DNA of 64,000 nucleotides from Bradyrhizobium sacchari (GCF_002068095.1 NZ_LWIG01000007.1:576078-640077); one strand, 5' to 3'. Positions 32,257 through 41,228 are shown, counted from the first letter of the stretch. Numbers and translations: made by a program. The notes: generated by a model from the letters alone, not told the origin.

Positions 32257-33876
32257 ATGAGCGCATCACCTTTGGACATCAGCCGACGCAATGTGGTGCT
32301 TGGCGGCCTCGGCGCCGGAATGACAGCATTTGCTCCGTCTCTCGCCCCGGCGCAGGGGCGCAGCGAGACGCTGCTGGTGGTGCAGGAGCTCGGGCCGAAT
32401 TCGCTGGACATGCAGGGCGTCGGCTCCAACCAGACCGTCAATGGTCTCTCCTGGAACTGCTACGACCGCTTGCTGACCTACGCCTCCAAAACACTGCCCG
32501 ATGGGACGACGTCATACGACCGTGAGAGGCTCGCGCCTGAACTCGCCGAGAGCTGGGAGGTCGCGGCTGATGGCATGTCCTGCACTTTCCGCTTGCGCAA
32601 GGACGCGAAATTCCACGACGGCACGCCAGTTACCGCCAAGGATGTCAAATGGTCGTTCGATCGCGCCGTGAAGGTCGGCGGCTTCCCGACCTTCCAGATG
32701 TCGGCGGGATCGCTGGAGAAGCCCGAGCAGTTCGTGGTGGTCGACGACCACACCTTCCGCATCGACTATGTCCGCAAGGACAAGATGCTGCTGTTTAACG
32801 TCGCCGTCGTCGTGCCCTTCATCATCAATTCCGAGCTCGCCAGGAAGAACGCGACGCCGGAAGACCCGTGGGCGCTGGCGTGGCTGAAGAACAACGAGGC
32901 CGGCGGCGGCGCCTACAAGATCGAGAGCTGGAAGCCGGGCAGCGAGACGATACTGGCGCGCTTCGACGACTGGAAGAGCGGGCCGCTGCCGAAGGTCAGG
33001 CGCGTCATCGCGCGCGACGTCCCCTCCGCCGGCACCCGTCGCGCCATGCTGGAGCGCGGCGATGCGGATATTTCCAGCGGCTTTGCGCCGCGCGATTTCG
33101 AGCAGCTCATCAAGGAAGGCAAGGTCAAGGTCTCGGGCGTGCCGATCCCGAACGCGCTCTGGTACGTGGCGCTGAACACCGCGAGGCCGCCGTTCGACAA
33201 TGCCAAGCTACGCCAGGCCATCGCATGGGCCATGCCCTACGAGCAGATCCAGACCAGCGCCTTCTTCGGCCGCGCCGTTCCCATGTATGGCGGCGCGGCC
33301 GACGTCTCAAAGCCGGTCTGGCCGCAGCCGTTTCCCTACGTCACCGATCTCGACAAGGCCAAGGCCTTGATGAAGGAAGCAGGATTCGAATCCGGCCTGG
33401 AGACGACACTGTCGCTGGACACGGGCACGGCCACCGTCGGTGAGCCGACCGCCATCCTGATCCAGGAGAACCTCGCCAAGATCGGCATCAAGACGGGAAT
33501 CGAAAAAATCCCCGGCGCGAACTGGCGCACGACGCTGAACAAGAAGGAGCTGCCGCTCGCGCTCAACCGCTTCAGCGGCTGGCTCGACTATCCCGAATAT
33601 TACTTCTACTGGAATTTCCACGGCAACAATTCGATCTTCAACATCTCCTCCTACCAGAACAAGGAGATGGACGCGCTGATCGACAAGGCGCGCTTCACTA
33701 CGGATGCCTCAGAGTACGACAGATGCGTGAAGGATTTCATCTCGCTCTGCATGCGTGACGTCCCCGTCATTCCGCTCAACCAGCCGATCCACGACGTCGC
33801 CATGCAGAAGAACGTCGGCGGCTACGAATTCTGGTTTCACCGCGAACCGGACTACCGCCAGTTCTCGAAGGGCTAA
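32257..33876 (+). CDS. Peptide/opine-type ABC binding protein (SBP family 5)
   Basis: The 539-residue protein begins with a likely Tat-type signal (SRRNVVLGGLGAGMTAFA, ending near APAQG at residue 33) and continues with the family 5 fold: AESWEVAADGMSCTFRLRKD-KFHDGTPVTAKDV. It should bind a peptide-like, opine or other solute in the periplasm. No permease or ATPase is encoded next to it, so it is an orphan in this window. The preceding dihydropyrimidinase suggests, without proof, a hydantoin or pyrimidine ligand. Confidence 0.9.
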   Translation: MSASPLDISRRNVVLGGLGAGMTAFAPSLAPAQGRSETLLVVQELGPNSLDMQGVGSNQTVNGLSWNCYDRLLTYASKTLPDGTTSYDRERLAPELAESWEVAADGMSCTFRLRKDAKFHDGTPVTAKDVKWSFDRAVKVGGFPTFQMSAGSLEKPEQFVVVDDHTFRIDYVRKDKMLLFNVAVVVPFIINSELARKNATPEDPWALAWLKNNEAGGGAYKIESWKPGSETILARFDDWKSGPLPKVRRVIARDVPSAGTRRAMLERGDADISSGFAPRDFEQLIKEGKVKVSGVPIPNALWYVALNTARPPFDNAKLRQAIAWAMPYEQIQTSAFFGRAVPMYGGAADVSKPVWPQPFPYVTDLDKAKALMKEAGFESGLETTLSLDTGTATVGEPTAILIQENLAKIGIKTGIEKIPGANWRTTLNKKELPLALNRFSGWLDYPEYYFYWNFHGNNSIFNISSYQNKEMDALIDKARFTTDASEYDRCVKDFISLCMRDVPVIPLNQPIHDVAMQKNVGGYEFWFHREPDYRQFSKG

Positions 33877-33877
33877 A

Positions 33878-33922
33878 GCATGAACCGGAAAAGTGCGAAG
33901 CGGTTTTCGGAAAAGATCATGC
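33878..33922. repeat. Repeat GCATGA...GATCATGC, copy 2
   Basis: GCATGAACCGGAAAAGTGCG followed by AAGCGGTTTTCGG and AAAAGATCATGC matches the reverse of the block at 27553-27600. It begins right after the binding-protein stop codon. Confidence 0.85.
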
Positions 33923-33936
33923 GTTAGACAACGACG

Positions 33937-33977
33937 TAAAGCGCGATAACGATTCATCCAAGTCTCATCGCGCTTTA
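33937..33977. terminator. Inverted repeat between convergent genes, likely bidirectional terminator
   Basis: TAAAGCGCGAT (33937-33947) and ATCGCGCTTTA (33967-33977) are perfect 11-bp arms around a 19-nt loop. The right arm includes the stop codon of the GH3-type gene on the minus strand. Its position between convergent genes fits a shared terminator, and it looks like a dispersed repeat. Confidence 0.7.
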
Positions 33978-35318
33978 GTTCCGACGGACGATGCTGATTG
34001 CGCCCGAAGAGGCGCGCGCCTGCGCGGTGGGAAAGCCTCGCTCGAGCCGCGCGGCGCTCGCATGCAGCATCGCCGCATCGAGCCTGCCCTGCCGCGATCC
34101 CTCCAAGGCGCAGGCAAACACCCGGTAGAACTGCGCGCCGTCATAGGCGACCAGCAGCAGATCGACACCGGCATTGATCGCCTCGACGACGGCCTTGCAG
34201 ACGTCGTTCTGGTAGATCGCGCCCATCACGAGATCGTCGGTCATCACCATGCCCTGATAGTCCCATTTGCCGCGGATGATCCCGTCGACAACGAGCTTTG
34301 AATGCGAGGCGGCGCGGTCGGGATCGACGGCGGTGAGCCTGACATGGCCGACCATGAGGGCGCTGCGCGAATGCGACAGCACCTCGCGGAACGGCAGCCA
34401 ATCGGTTGCCTCCAGCTCCTTCACCGGCGTGTTGAGACTGGCACCGAAATGATGCGTGTCGGTGCGCACGCGGCCGATCCCGGGAAAATGCTTCAGCGTG
34501 GCGCCGACGCCTGTCTCTTCCAGACCACGCACATAGGCACTCGCAATCGTGCTGACGACGACAGGATCGGTGGCTATCGCGCGCTGGCCGATCAGCGTAT
34601 GGAAATCGAGGCGATTGCGCCGCTGCGGCGGCTTGAGATCGAGCACGGGCGCGAGATTGAGGTTGACGCCGAGGCTCGCGAGCTCGTGGCCATGGATGCG
34701 GCCGAACTCTTCGGCCCTGGCCTGCTGGTCATCCGGCGCAAGCCCGGTGAGCGTCGCCAGCGCCGGCATCTTTGTCAGCGGCGGCGCGAGATGCCCGACG
34801 ATCCCACCCTCCTGGTCCGCAGCGACGACCATCGGCGGCAGGCCGGCCGCACGGCGCTTATCCTGGAGCGCTGCGATCTCGGCACGCAGCGCCTCGATGC
34901 TCCGGCCGCGGATGTTGTGCCGGGTGACGTAGATGCCGCCTATCAGGCCCTGCTCGGCCAGGCGCGCGACCTCGGGGAAGGAGGAATAGCCGACCATGAA
35001 GTGAGGTCCGAGCTGCCGCGCCTCCGTCGCGCTCGCGCCAAGGACATCGCGCTTGCGCAGCTCGAACTTCAGATGCGCGGCAGACATCAGCAGCGGCGGC
35101 AGGCACCAGAGCATGATGAGCAGCTTGCCGGCGATGGTGTGCCAGCGACCTCTGCGCAGCAGAAGGATGACGATCGCGACGCTTGCAACGACGAGCACGA
35201 TGTTTCCGGCGCCGCGCAGCGGGACCAGATAAGGATCGTTCTTGTTCGCGGCCGCGAATGCAAGGACCGGCGCGGCCAGCCAGAGCAGAATGAGAGCGAT
35301 ATGGCGGAGGAATTGCAT
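33975..35318 (-). CDS. Membrane-anchored GH3 protein, NagZ-like
   Basis: The 447-residue protein has about three hydrophobic segments at the N-terminus (about 5-23, 37-53, 63-80) followed by a glycoside hydrolase family 3 barrel. KHFPGIGRVRTDTHH has the KHFPG motif and the Asp-x-His pair that NagZ uses as acid/base, and VMTDDLVMGAI carries the nucleophile Asp. Ordinary NagZ is cytoplasmic, about 330-350 residues, and lacks a membrane part. So this is probably a beta-N-acetylglucosaminidase tethered to the membrane, acting on cell-wall fragments. Confidence 0.82.
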   Translation of the reverse strand: MQFLRHIALILLWLAAPVLAFAAANKNDPYLVPLRGAGNIVLVVASVAIVILLLRRGRWHTIAGKLLIMLWCLPPLLMSAAHLKFELRKRDVLGASATEARQLGPHFMVGYSSFPEVARLAEQGLIGGIYVTRHNIRGRSIEALRAEIAALQDKRRAAGLPPMVVAADQEGGIVGHLAPPLTKMPALATLTGLAPDDQQARAEEFGRIHGHELASLGVNLNLAPVLDLKPPQRRNRLDFHTLIGQRAIATDPVVVSTIASAYVRGLEETGVGATLKHFPGIGRVRTDTHHFGASLNTPVKELEATDWLPFREVLSHSRSALMVGHVRLTAVDPDRAASHSKLVVDGIIRGKWDYQGMVMTDDLVMGAIYQNDVCKAVVEAINAGVDLLLVAYDGAQFYRVFACALEGSRQGRLDAAMLHASAARLERGFPTAQARASSGAISIVRRN

Positions 35319-35507
35319 GATGCGTCACGCGCAGGGAGTGGCGAATGCCTCGCACCTATCAAAGCGATTTGCGCTGTACGAGAGGCAAAAGCGCGCCTGC
35401 ACGAAAACTGCAAAAGACTCCTGAAACCGTGCAGACGATGATCCCGCCGTCTGCACAGACGCCGTTCAGACTTCGTGATGCCACCCATCACGAAAGGTGT
35501 TCTGGAC

Positions 35508-37010
35508 ATGACGAGCCTGGCTTCGACGATCGCAGCGGACATCCAGCCGGACAAAAACTCCTCGATTCCGGCCAAGCTTGGCTGCGCGCTGGCACTGGCC
35601 GCGCTCGCCGACTGGCTGCTCTATGGCGAGCGGATCGGACTGTCGCTCACGTTGTTCGCGTTCGCGATCGCCTGCGCGTCGGTGCTGTTCAATCAAGCGT
35701 CACTCGATCTGCGACGCACGGGGATTGGCGCAGCCGTTCTCGTTGCCGGCCTCGTGCCAGCCGTCGAGGAGCTCAACACACTGTCCTTCCTGGTCCTCGT
35801 CGCATCGCTGACGATTGCGCTGCTGCTCACGACCAATCCGGAGACCGCCGAGCTCGCCGACCGTGCTCGCGCACTGCGCAACTTCGTCCTGTTCGGTCCC
35901 TTCCGGCTCGTCCCCGAGGCGCTCCAGATCTTCAACATGTCGGCCTTCACCCGCGGTATCGCACTGTGGCTGTTGCCGGTAACGCTCGGCACTGTGTTCG
36001 TCGCGCTGTTCGCGGCGGCCAATCCGGTGATCGAGCAGTGGATGTCCCTGCTCAATCCCAAGGTCATCTTCGAATATGTCAGCGTGCGGCGCGTTCTGTT
36101 CTGGATCACGATGCTGGCGCTGGTCTGGCCTTTCATCCATGTGCGCTGGCGGCGCAAGACGATGGTCACCGCCACAGGGGCCGATGGCCCTGTGCCGCCG
36201 CCGTTATCGCCTCCAGTCTCGGCGGAGTTTCTTGGCCCCTCCACCATCCTGCGCTCGCTGACCCTGTTCAACCTGCTGTTCGCGGCGCAGTCCATTCTCG
36301 ACGGCATCTATCTCTGGGGTCACGTGGCCCTGCCCGACAACATGACCTATGCGGCCTACGCGCATCGCGGCGCCTATCCGCTGATCGTCACCGCCCTGCT
36401 CGCCGCGGCCTTCGTGCTGGTGGCGATGCGGCCCGGCGGGCCGGCGGAGAAATCGCAGGTGATCCGGCTGCTGGTCTATCTCTGGGTCGGGCAGAACGTG
36501 CTGCTGGTCGCCTCCTCGATCCTACGGCTCGATCTCTATGTCGGCATTTACATGCTGACCTATTGGCGGATTGCGGCCTTCATCTGGATGGGACTGGTGG
36601 CGCTGGGGCTGATCCTGATCGTCGCCCGCATCGCGCTCAACCGATCCAACCAGTGGCTCGTCTGCGCCAACCTGATCGCGTTGACGATTGCGCTCTACAG
36701 TGCCTCGCTGGTGAACTTCGATGCGTTCATTGCCGACTACAATCTGAAGCACAGCAGTGAAATGGGAGGAAACGGCGTGAAGATCGATGCCAACTACCTC
36801 CTCACATTGGGCCCGCAGGCGCTGCCTGCGATCGACAAGGTCATCGCACTGCGCGGCGGCGATTACTGTCTTGCGGGACGTCGGGATCGGCTTGTAGAAG
36901 GTCAACGACAGGACCTGACGTGGCGGGCCTGGGGCTTTCGGAGCTGGCGGCTGCAACGCAGACTGGATGCGCAAGCCAAGAGCCCGCCGAGCACTTCGCC
37001 GGCAGGATGA
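35508..37010 (+). CDS. Large membrane protein, DUF4173/DUF4153-type
   Basis: The 500-residue protein has about ten to twelve membrane helices and ends in a polar, arginine-rich tail of about 50 residues (LAGRRDRLVEGQRQDLTWRA). It resembles the DUF4173/DUF4153 group from memory; the exact Pfam name is uncertain. The start at 35508 follows AAGGTG; an upstream ATG at 35475 would add 11 residues. It lies 12 bp before the response-regulator gene and is almost certainly in one operon with it, so a role in signal input is plausible but unproven. Confidence 0.78.
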   Translation: MTSLASTIAADIQPDKNSSIPAKLGCALALAALADWLLYGERIGLSLTLFAFAIACASVLFNQASLDLRRTGIGAAVLVAGLVPAVEELNTLSFLVLVASLTIALLLTTNPETAELADRARALRNFVLFGPFRLVPEALQIFNMSAFTRGIALWLLPVTLGTVFVALFAAANPVIEQWMSLLNPKVIFEYVSVRRVLFWITMLALVWPFIHVRWRRKTMVTATGADGPVPPPLSPPVSAEFLGPSTILRSLTLFNLLFAAQSILDGIYLWGHVALPDNMTYAAYAHRGAYPLIVTALLAAAFVLVAMRPGGPAEKSQVIRLLVYLWVGQNVLLVASSILRLDLYVGIYMLTYWRIAAFIWMGLVALGLILIVARIALNRSNQWLVCANLIALTIALYSASLVNFDAFIADYNLKHSSEMGGNGVKIDANYLLTLGPQALPAIDKVIALRGGDYCLAGRRDRLVEGQRQDLTWRAWGFRSWRLQRRLDAQAKSPPSTSPAG

Positions 37011-37022
37011 GCGGAGAGATTC

Positions 37023-37727
37023 TTGGCGCATCGCATTCTCATCGTCGATGACGAAGGCCACATTCGCGAGGTCATCCGCGTCGCCCTGAAGAAGGCCGGC
37101 ATGGACGTGATCGAGGCCCGCGATGGCAAGGAGGCGCTCGCCCGCTTTGCCGCCGACAGGCCCGATCTGATCGTGCTCGACATCGGCATGCCCGAGTTCG
37201 ACGGCCTCGACGTCTGCCGCGAGATCCGAAAAGTCTCCGACGTGCCGATCCTGTTCCTGTCGGCGCGCGACGAGGAGATCGACCGCATCCTTGGCCTCGA
37301 GATCGGCGGCGACGACTACGTCACAAAACCGTTCAGCCCCCGCGAGCTGGTGGCCCGGGTCAACGTCATCCTGCGCCGGCTCAGCCCGCGCAATGGCGAG
37401 TCCAAGGCCGGGCCCACGGCGCTCACGCAAGGCGGCCTCTTGATCGATCCCGAGCAGCATGTCGCGTCCTTTGCCGGCACGCCGCTGAAGCTCACCGCGA
37501 TCGAGTTCGGCATCCTGCGCGCCTTCCTGACGCGGCCGACCTCGGTGTTCAACCGCGAGCAGCTGATGCGCGCGGCCTATCAGCTCAACATCCAGGTCTC
37601 CGACCGCACCATCGACAGCCACATCCGCAACATTCGCGCCAAGCTCTCCGCGCTCGCCTGCGACAACGTCATCGAGACCATTCACGGCGTCGGCTTCAAG
37701 CTCGGCCGCTGCGAGAAAGAGGCATGA
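37023..37727 (+). CDS. creB: OmpR-family response regulator, CreB-like, TTG start
   Basis: The 234-residue protein has a receiver domain (phospho-acceptor D53 in VLDIGMPEFDG, lysine K102 in VTKPFS) and a C-terminal winged helix (RTIDSHIRNIRAKL). The family resembles CreB. The best start is TTG at 37023: GGAGAG lies 5 bp upstream and the product begins MAHRILIVDDEG as in homologues. A TTG start may lower translation. The stop overlaps the kinase start by 4 bp (ATGA). Confidence 0.9.
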   Translation: MAHRILIVDDEGHIREVIRVALKKAGMDVIEARDGKEALARFAADRPDLIVLDIGMPEFDGLDVCREIRKVSDVPILFLSARDEEIDRILGLEIGGDDYVTKPFSPRELVARVNVILRRLSPRNGESKAGPTALTQGGLLIDPEQHVASFAGTPLKLTAIEFGILRAFLTRPTSVFNREQLMRAAYQLNIQVSDRTIDSHIRNIRAKLSALACDNVIETIHGVGFKLGRCEKEA

Positions 37728-39310
37728 GCGCGGCGCCCGACAAATGGCGGCCGTCGCTGGGGCTCGTGATTTTCGCGGTGCTGGCGACCGTCGCGGTGCT
37801 GCCGCTGGTCGGCCTGTTCTTCTTCCGCCTCTACGACAACCAGCTGATCCGCCAGACCCAGGCCGAGCTGATCGCGCAGAGCCGGGTGCTCGCGACGATC
37901 TACGCGCAAGAGGTCACGGCAAGGCTCGGCAGCGGCCTCACGCTCGGCCCCGAGGTACCGCCGAACGTGCTGCCCGACCCCGGCGACGAGGTCACCCCGA
38001 TCCGCCCTGCGCTCGACCTCACCGCCAACGACCTCTTGCGGCGGCGGCCCGATGCGCTGCCGGCGCCGCAAGCCGCGCAAGCAGCCTATGTCGAAATCGG
38101 CGCAAAGCTGACGCCGATCATCCGCGAGACCCAGAAGGTGACCCTGGCGGGCTTTCGCATACTCGATCCGCAAGGCGTGGTGATCGCGGGGCGGCAGGAG
38201 ATCGGCCAATCGCTTGCGCATATCGAGGAGGTGGCGGATGCACTGCACGGACAGTATCGCGCCACCTTGCGCAACCGCGTGCCGGACAAGCCGCCGCCGC
38301 CGATCTACTCCTTCAGCCGCGGCCTCGGCGTGCACGTGTTCTCGGCGATGCCGGTCATCGTCAACAACCGCGTCGCCGGGGTGATCTACACCACGCGGAC
38401 GCCGAGCAACATCTTTGACCATCTCTACCAGGAGCGGGCCAAGTTCGTGCTGGCTGGGCTAGCCGTGATCCTCGGCACAATCCTGATTGGGCTGGTGTTC
38501 TCTCGCACCATCACGCTGCCGATGCGCGAATTGATCGACCGCGCTGCTCGAATCGGCCGCGGCGACCGCGAGGCGTTTCGGCCGCTGCGGCATTACGGCA
38601 CGCGCGAGTTCGCCCAGCTCTCGCACAGCTTCCTCGGCATGGCCGAGCAGCTGGCACGGCGCTCCGACTATATCGCGACGTTCTCGGCCCATCTCACCCA
38701 CGAGCTGAAATCGCCGCTGACATCGATCAAGGGCGCGGCCGAGCTGTTGCAGGATTCGGTTCAAGGCAAGGCCGGCAGCCTGACGCCGGCCGAGCAGAAC
38801 ATGTTCATCGCCAACATCCTGTCCGACACCCAGCGGCTGGAGGCGATGGCGCAGCGGCTGCGCGAGCTCGCCCGCGCCGAGAGCCTGCCGCAGAACGAGC
38901 GCACCGAACTTGCACCCGTGATCGCCGACCTCAGGACCAGGTTTCCGGAAAGCTTCATCGAGGCCAGCGGCAGCCTCGACAGGGCGATCGGCATGTCCTC
39001 GGAGAAGGCGCTGATCGTGCTGTCACACCTCACCGATAACGCGGTGCGGCACAAGGCCGGGACGATCAGGCTGGAGGCCGTGGACGCGCGGACGACCCTG
39101 CTTGTGACGGTCACCAATGACGGCGAGCCGATATCGGCGCCGAACCGCGACAGGATCTTTGATGCGTTCTTCACCACCCGTCGCGACCAGGGCGGTACAG
39201 GAATGGGGCTGGCGATCGCGCGCGCGGTGATGGCGAGCCATGGCGGCTCGATCAGGCTCAAGCCCACCGACCAGGGGGCCGCCTTCGAGCTTCAGTTTCC
39301 GGTCGCCTAG
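37724..39310 (+). CDS. creC: Sensor histidine kinase, CreC-like
   Basis: The 528-residue kinase has a first membrane helix (about 14-34), a periplasmic sensor domain (about 35-235), a second helix (about 240-260), a HAMP segment, the phospho-accepting histidine in FSAHLTHELKSPL (about H326) and an ATPase domain with TDNAVRHK and GGTGMGLAIARAV. It overlaps the regulator gene by 4 bp. CreC-like stimulus sensing is inferred from family resemblance; the ligand is unknown. Confidence 0.92.
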   Translation: MSAAPDKWRPSLGLVIFAVLATVAVLPLVGLFFFRLYDNQLIRQTQAELIAQSRVLATIYAQEVTARLGSGLTLGPEVPPNVLPDPGDEVTPIRPALDLTANDLLRRRPDALPAPQAAQAAYVEIGAKLTPIIRETQKVTLAGFRILDPQGVVIAGRQEIGQSLAHIEEVADALHGQYRATLRNRVPDKPPPPIYSFSRGLGVHVFSAMPVIVNNRVAGVIYTTRTPSNIFDHLYQERAKFVLAGLAVILGTILIGLVFSRTITLPMRELIDRAARIGRGDREAFRPLRHYGTREFAQLSHSFLGMAEQLARRSDYIATFSAHLTHELKSPLTSIKGAAELLQDSVQGKAGSLTPAEQNMFIANILSDTQRLEAMAQRLRELARAESLPQNERTELAPVIADLRTRFPESFIEASGSLDRAIGMSSEKALIVLSHLTDNAVRHKAGTIRLEAVDARTTLLVTVTNDGEPISAPNRDRIFDAFFTTRRDQGGTGMGLAIARAVMASHGGSIRLKPTDQGAAFELQFPVA

Positions 39311-39447
39311 ATTGCGAACACCCAGGCGGCGACGATGGTGCCGATGGTGACGAGACCGGCGATGGTCCAGCCGGCGGCATATTCCAGCTCGGGATGACCG
39401 GTCGCCCGCATGATCTCTGCCGGATCGGCGGTATGCTTCTCTGCCAT
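39307..39447 (-). CDS. 46-residue single-helix membrane protein
   Basis: ATG 39447 to TAG 39309-39307 encodes a 46-residue protein: a polar N-terminus (MAEKHTADPAEIMRATGHPE) and one clean membrane helix (about residues 26-46, AGWTIAGLVTIGTIV). It overlaps the end of the kinase gene by 4 bp on the opposite strand. The polar-then-hydrophobic layout and the fit of start and stop in the gap suggest a real gene, of a type common in Rhizobiales. Ribosome-binding signal is weak. Function unknown. Confidence 0.55.
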   Translation of the reverse strand: MAEKHTADPAEIMRATGHPELEYAAGWTIAGLVTIGTIVAAWVFAI

Positions 39448-39518
39448 GACAGCCTCGCACGTGTTTCCCCGTGTCATTAGATAAGTCGCACCAGCCGCGA
39501 TTAGGTTCCATCACGGAA

Positions 39519-40103
39519 ATGCGAGGAATGACACAGCAGCAGCTAGGCTTGTTCGCCGATCCGCATGAAGGCCCGGCCGGCCTTCGCTATGCGGAGAATT
39601 TTATCGATGCCACCGCCGAACAGGAGCTGATCGGCCGCGTCGCAACATTGCCGCTTCAGCGATTCCAGTTCGGCGCGTTCGAGGGCAACCGTCGGGTCGC
39701 CTCGTTCGGCTACCGCTATGACTATGCGCTGCAGCGGCTCGCCGAGGCCGATCCGATTCCGGATTGGGTGCTGCCGGTCGCGCGCCAGGCCGAGGCATGG
39801 GCGGGGCTGGCGGAGGGCAGCGTCCGGCAGGTGCTGTGCACCGAATACGAGGCCGGCATCGGCATCGGATGGCATCGCGACAAACCTCACTTTGACAAGG
39901 TGCTCGGGCTGTCGCTGGGCGCGCCTTGCAAATTCCGCTTCCGCCGCCGCAGCGGCGACAAATGGGAGCGCCATACGCTCGAGGCCCTGCCGCGCTCGCT
40001 CTACCTGATCGACGGCGAGGCGCGGTCGCAATGGGAGCACAGCATTCCGCCGGTCGAGGCAAAGCGCTACTCCATCACCTTCCGGACGATGAAGGGGCGT
40101 TAG
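39519..40103 (+). CDS. AlkB-like 2-oxoglutarate/Fe(II) oxygenase
   Basis: The protein of about 194 residues has the iron ligands His-x-Asp in WHRDKPHF (about H118, D120), the distal His in EHSIPP and the 2-oxoglutarate Arg in KRYSITFR, the AlkB signature. It should remove alkyl groups from nucleic acid bases or act on another substrate. ATG at 39519 and 39528 are both possible; neither has an ideal ribosome-binding spacing. It is divergent from the small membrane ORF. No Ada-type regulator is adjacent. Confidence 0.87.
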   Translation: MRGMTQQQLGLFADPHEGPAGLRYAENFIDATAEQELIGRVATLPLQRFQFGAFEGNRRVASFGYRYDYALQRLAEADPIPDWVLPVARQAEAWAGLAEGSVRQVLCTEYEAGIGIGWHRDKPHFDKVLGLSLGAPCKFRFRRRSGDKWERHTLEALPRSLYLIDGEARSQWEHSIPPVEAKRYSITFRTMKGR

Positions 40104-40125
40104 GCAGGCCATCGAAACAAAAACT

Positions 40126-40228
40126 GCGAAAACAACCCCATGCACAGTAGAACGCCCGCTCCGGCGTGAGGCCGGCTCACGCCGCCCAACAGCTTGACAC
40201 AGCGGTGCAAAACGCCCCCTCCGCACAA
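40126..40228. repeat. Dispersed repeat with GCGAAAACAACCCCATGCACAGTAG core, copy 1
   Basis: A 25-base core at 40126-40150 is identical to 54239-54263. About 70 bp further, TTGAC (40194-40198) followed by GTGCAAAA corresponds to TTGAC and GGGCAAAA in the second copy. The borders beyond the core are uncertain. Confidence 0.7.
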
Positions 40229-40305
40229 TCGTCGGGCGAGTGCCGTCTTGCCTCTCAAATCCGGTTGCATGCTAGACTGGATGCCATCCACGGCAGGAGG
40301 GAAGC

Positions 40306-40716
40306 ATGGCCGACAACAAGGCAAAGCGGGGCGGCGCCGATCGCGCCCTGATCGCGCTCACCGAGAAATACGAAGTCGCCTACTGGTCGAACAAGTTCAA
40401 GGTGACCCCGGCCAAGCTGAAATACGCCGTGAAGAAGGTCGGCCACTCCGCCAGGAAGGTCGAGGAATACATCAAGCTCCAGAAGCACCGTGCCGCCGAC
40501 AAGAGCCGGATCGCGCTCGGCGAGGCCTATGAGGTCCGCTACTGGTCGAAGAAGTTCAAGATCACCCCGGCGAGGCTGAAGGCCGCCGTGGCCGCAGCCG
40601 GACATTCCTCCAGGAAGGTCGAGGCCTACCTTGCGTCCCGGACGGCGACGAAGAAGGCCAAAAAGACCGTCAAGAAGTCCGCGAAGAAGACCGCCAAGCG
40701 CAAGAAGGCCGCCTGA
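40306..40716 (+). CDS. Tandem DUF3606 protein with histone-like lysine tail
   Basis: The 136-residue protein contains two copies of one helical unit: TEKYEVAYWSNKFKVTP...GHSARKVEEYI (about 18-57) and GEAYEVRYWSKKFKITP...GHSSRKVEAYL (about 68-108). I recognise the unit as DUF3606. A tail of 23 residues rich in Lys and Ala (KKAKKTVKKSAKKTAKRKKAA) follows and resembles the C-terminus of histone H1 or AlgP-like proteins. Net charge is strongly positive, so DNA binding is likely. GGAGGGAAGC precedes the ATG closely. Function is otherwise unknown. Confidence 0.85.
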   Translation: MADNKAKRGGADRALIALTEKYEVAYWSNKFKVTPAKLKYAVKKVGHSARKVEEYIKLQKHRAADKSRIALGEAYEVRYWSKKFKITPARLKAAVAAAGHSSRKVEAYLASRTATKKAKKTVKKSAKKTAKRKKAA

Positions 40717-40733
40717 AACGCCGGGAGAGAGGG

Positions 40734-41228
40734 ATGAGATCCGGTCCAGCGACTCTCGCCTGCGCCCTCGTGCTTGCTGGGGCATCTCACGTCCCCGGTG
40801 CGGCCGCAGCCACGCCCGCAAAGGTCTCGGGCGCGACCGCGCTGGCGCTCGCGGGGGTGATCGCGCCGCTGTCGCCGGACCTGACCGGGCCTGAGAAGAA
40901 GGCGGTGGCGATGCTGTTCGCCGCCAACGCCGACATCCCCTACAAGAAGGCCATTGTGGTGACCGCCGACCGGATCGTCTGTCGCACCGGCAATGTCGAC
41001 ATCACCATTCGCAGTTGCGAAGTGACCTTCGGCAAGAAGGTGAAGACCGTGAACGGCTCCACCGCCAACGAGATCTTCGCCACTGAAGCGCTGGCCGGCG
41101 TTCCGCCCGACGGCGCGGCGGGATCGAACTTCGAGAGCCTCTCCAAGCTGAGCTGCACGATCGATCCCAATGCGATCAGGCGGAAGGACGGCAGCGGGGC
41201 GGATTGCACATTCCAGCCGGGGAATTGA
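40734..41228 (+). CDS. Secreted hypothetical protein
   Basis: The 164-residue protein has a signal peptide (about 1-26, ATLACALVLAGASHVPG, AAA-A cleavage) and then a mixed alpha/beta domain with four cysteines (VCRTG, RSCEV, LSCTI, DCTFQ) that could form two disulfides in the periplasm. It starts 17 bp after the DUF3606 gene, with GGGAGAGAGGG upstream, so the two are probably one operon. I do not recognise the family. Confidence 0.8.
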   Translation: MRSGPATLACALVLAGASHVPGAAAATPAKVSGATALALAGVIAPLSPDLTGPEKKAVAMLFAANADIPYKKAIVVTADRIVCRTGNVDITIRSCEVTFGKKVKTVNGSTANEIFATEALAGVPPDGAAGSNFESLSKLSCTIDPNAIRRKDGSGADCTFQPGN

